Origin: JAGGTJ01 sp964457545
GTDB taxonomy: Bacteria > Desulfobacterota > DSM-4660 > Desulfatiglandales > Desulfatiglandaceae
Length of the DNA stretch: 64,000 nt
Direction of reading: 5' to 3'
Assembly: GCA_964457545.1 (NCBI GenBank)
Contig: CAYWEN010000019.1
Span: 38,189 to 102,188, forward strand
Below are positions 63,471 through 64,000 of this stretch, in pieces; the stretch's first letter is position 1, and every line of letters begins with the position of its first letter. The position numbers and the translations under genes are program-made. The notes beneath the pieces are model-generated. The model was not told where the DNA came from and made no database searches. It worked only from the letters and a program-made list of their open reading frames with translations.

Positions 63471-63565
63471 TGTTTTGCATAAATGGCTTTTTTGCACAGG
63501 TCCAGTGTCAATCTGCGGGAACCCTTGGTCTTGTCCAAAGAATCTCATTTATAGATGAAAGCTGC
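63471..63565 (-). repeat. Interspersed palindromic repeat upstream of vanZ-like gene
   Basis: On the minus strand: AGCTTTCATCTATAAATGAG, GGACAAGACCAAGGG, TTCCCGCAGATTGACAC, then TGTGCAAAAAAGCCATTTATG. Size and order match the copies before rubrerythrin and rubredoxin. It ends 13 bp before the start codon, so the ribosome site may lie partly inside it. Confidence 0.8.
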
Positions 63566-63937
63566 TTAAAAATTGAATCTAACAAAACCATATAATACTT
63601 GTCAATATTACGCCTTGTCTTCCAATGATTTGAAACATGTTTTTATCCCTCCCCCTTATTGTCGGGTTATTTAAAAAAAAGAAGATTTTTATGGTAACGA
63701 CCTGATTCTAAACAATCTGCCTTGTGGACCAATGCCCCAATTTGCTTTGCTGTTCTTTCCACTGATTCTGGCATTTGATTACCCCTTTATTGAACCTTCA
63801 CGGTTTGTTGCAACAGTTGTATTGTGTAAAAATCAACACAGGGGACTGACTGCCACTCTATATGCCTCAAACTGTATGGGAAGATTTTAACTTTTACACA
63901 TTATGCAACAGTAGGGAGGATTATCAAGGCTTCATTG
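63566..63937. other. Right-edge intergenic region
   Basis: No gene supported on either strand. AT-rich with scattered stops. Confidence 0.4.
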
Positions 63938-63966
63938 TTATAATGCAAGACCTGACCCCCTTTTAC
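63936..63966 (-). mobile_element. Possible boundary motif of a REP/IS200-like element
   Basis: Minus strand AAAAGGGGGTCAGGTCTTGC then ATTATAAC. I recall GGGGTCAGGTCTTGCA as a word that recurs next to REP-associated or IS200-type tyrosine transposases in several proteobacteria. No transposase is visible before the window ends 35 bp later, so this is a hint only. Confidence 0.3.
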
Positions 63967-64000
63967 AGAAGAAGGACGCCGCATTTACAGCAAACGATTA

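Noticed and set aside
63458..63538. N-terminal extension of the VanZ-like protein to 63538
   Set aside because: The extension is encoded by the palindromic repeat, so the start at 63457 is preferred.

Overview
This 64 kb window looks like chromosome of an anaerobic, flagellated member of the Desulfobacterota (the old deltaproteobacteria), probably Desulfobacteria-like. The evidence is a group of proteins typical of that lineage (DUF1844 protein, DVU0298-type HEAT protein, DUF1302/DUF1329 pair, small CxxC proteins), an oxygen-defence set used by strict anaerobes (flavodiiron protein, two rubredoxins, rubrerythrin, flavodoxin), and an in-frame UGA that replaces the peroxidatic cysteine of a peroxiredoxin. 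Species cannot be named from the sequence. No rRNA, tRNA, CRISPR array, prophage or complete insertion sequence was seen.

Layout. 1-4.3 kb: minus-strand metabolic genes (ispE fragment, DUF1844, serA, a RACo-like ASKHA protein). 5.3-10.5 kb: nitrogen control (glnD, glnB, glnA), closed by a strong terminator. 10.8-24.5 kb: flagellar block 1, with the stator (motA and two motB paralogues), switch and export genes (fliLMNOPQR, flhB, flhA), polar placement genes (flhF, flhG) and sigma-28 (fliA). 24.6-35.6 kb: flagellar block 2, with two or three accessory genes, rod, ring and hook-junction genes (flgF,G,A,H,I,J), flgM, flgN, flgK and flgL. 35.6-44.8 kb: redox and oxygen island, with a PAS-Cys sigma-54 activator, flavodiiron protein, rubredoxin, flavodoxin, rubrerythrin, CX4C rubredoxin, a metallo-beta-lactamase/rhodanese protein and the selenocysteine peroxiredoxin. 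45-47 kb: DVU0298-like protein, DsrE-like protein and a flavoprotein-ArsC fusion. 47.5-56 kb: amidase, prfB with its programmed frameshift, lytic transglycosylase, thiolase plus OB-fold partner, rsmE and purC. 56-64 kb: DUF1302/DUF1329 envelope pair, small proteins, YbhB, MlaC/MlaA and VanZ-like.

Regulation visible in the sequence. Three flagellar transcription units (motA, flhA, flgF) have near-consensus sigma-54 -24/-12 elements. flgM has a near-perfect sigma-28 promoter. This fits a hierarchy in which sigma-54 drives stator, export and rod genes and FliA drives its own anti-sigma factor.

Main novelty. A family of about 95-140 bp imperfect palindromic repeats is scattered through the intergenic regions, with about 14 recognisable copies. 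In ten of them the same end faces the start codon of the next gene, usually 13-70 bp away, including flgM, flgA, glnD, rubrerythrin, rubredoxin and a VanZ-like gene. A second block of about 65 bp is shared between two of these regions. Other points of note are a MotB paralogue lacking the proton-carrying aspartate, the Sec-peroxiredoxin without a resolving cysteine, FlhB with NPTR in place of NPTH, and the fused flavoprotein-arsenate-reductase-like protein.
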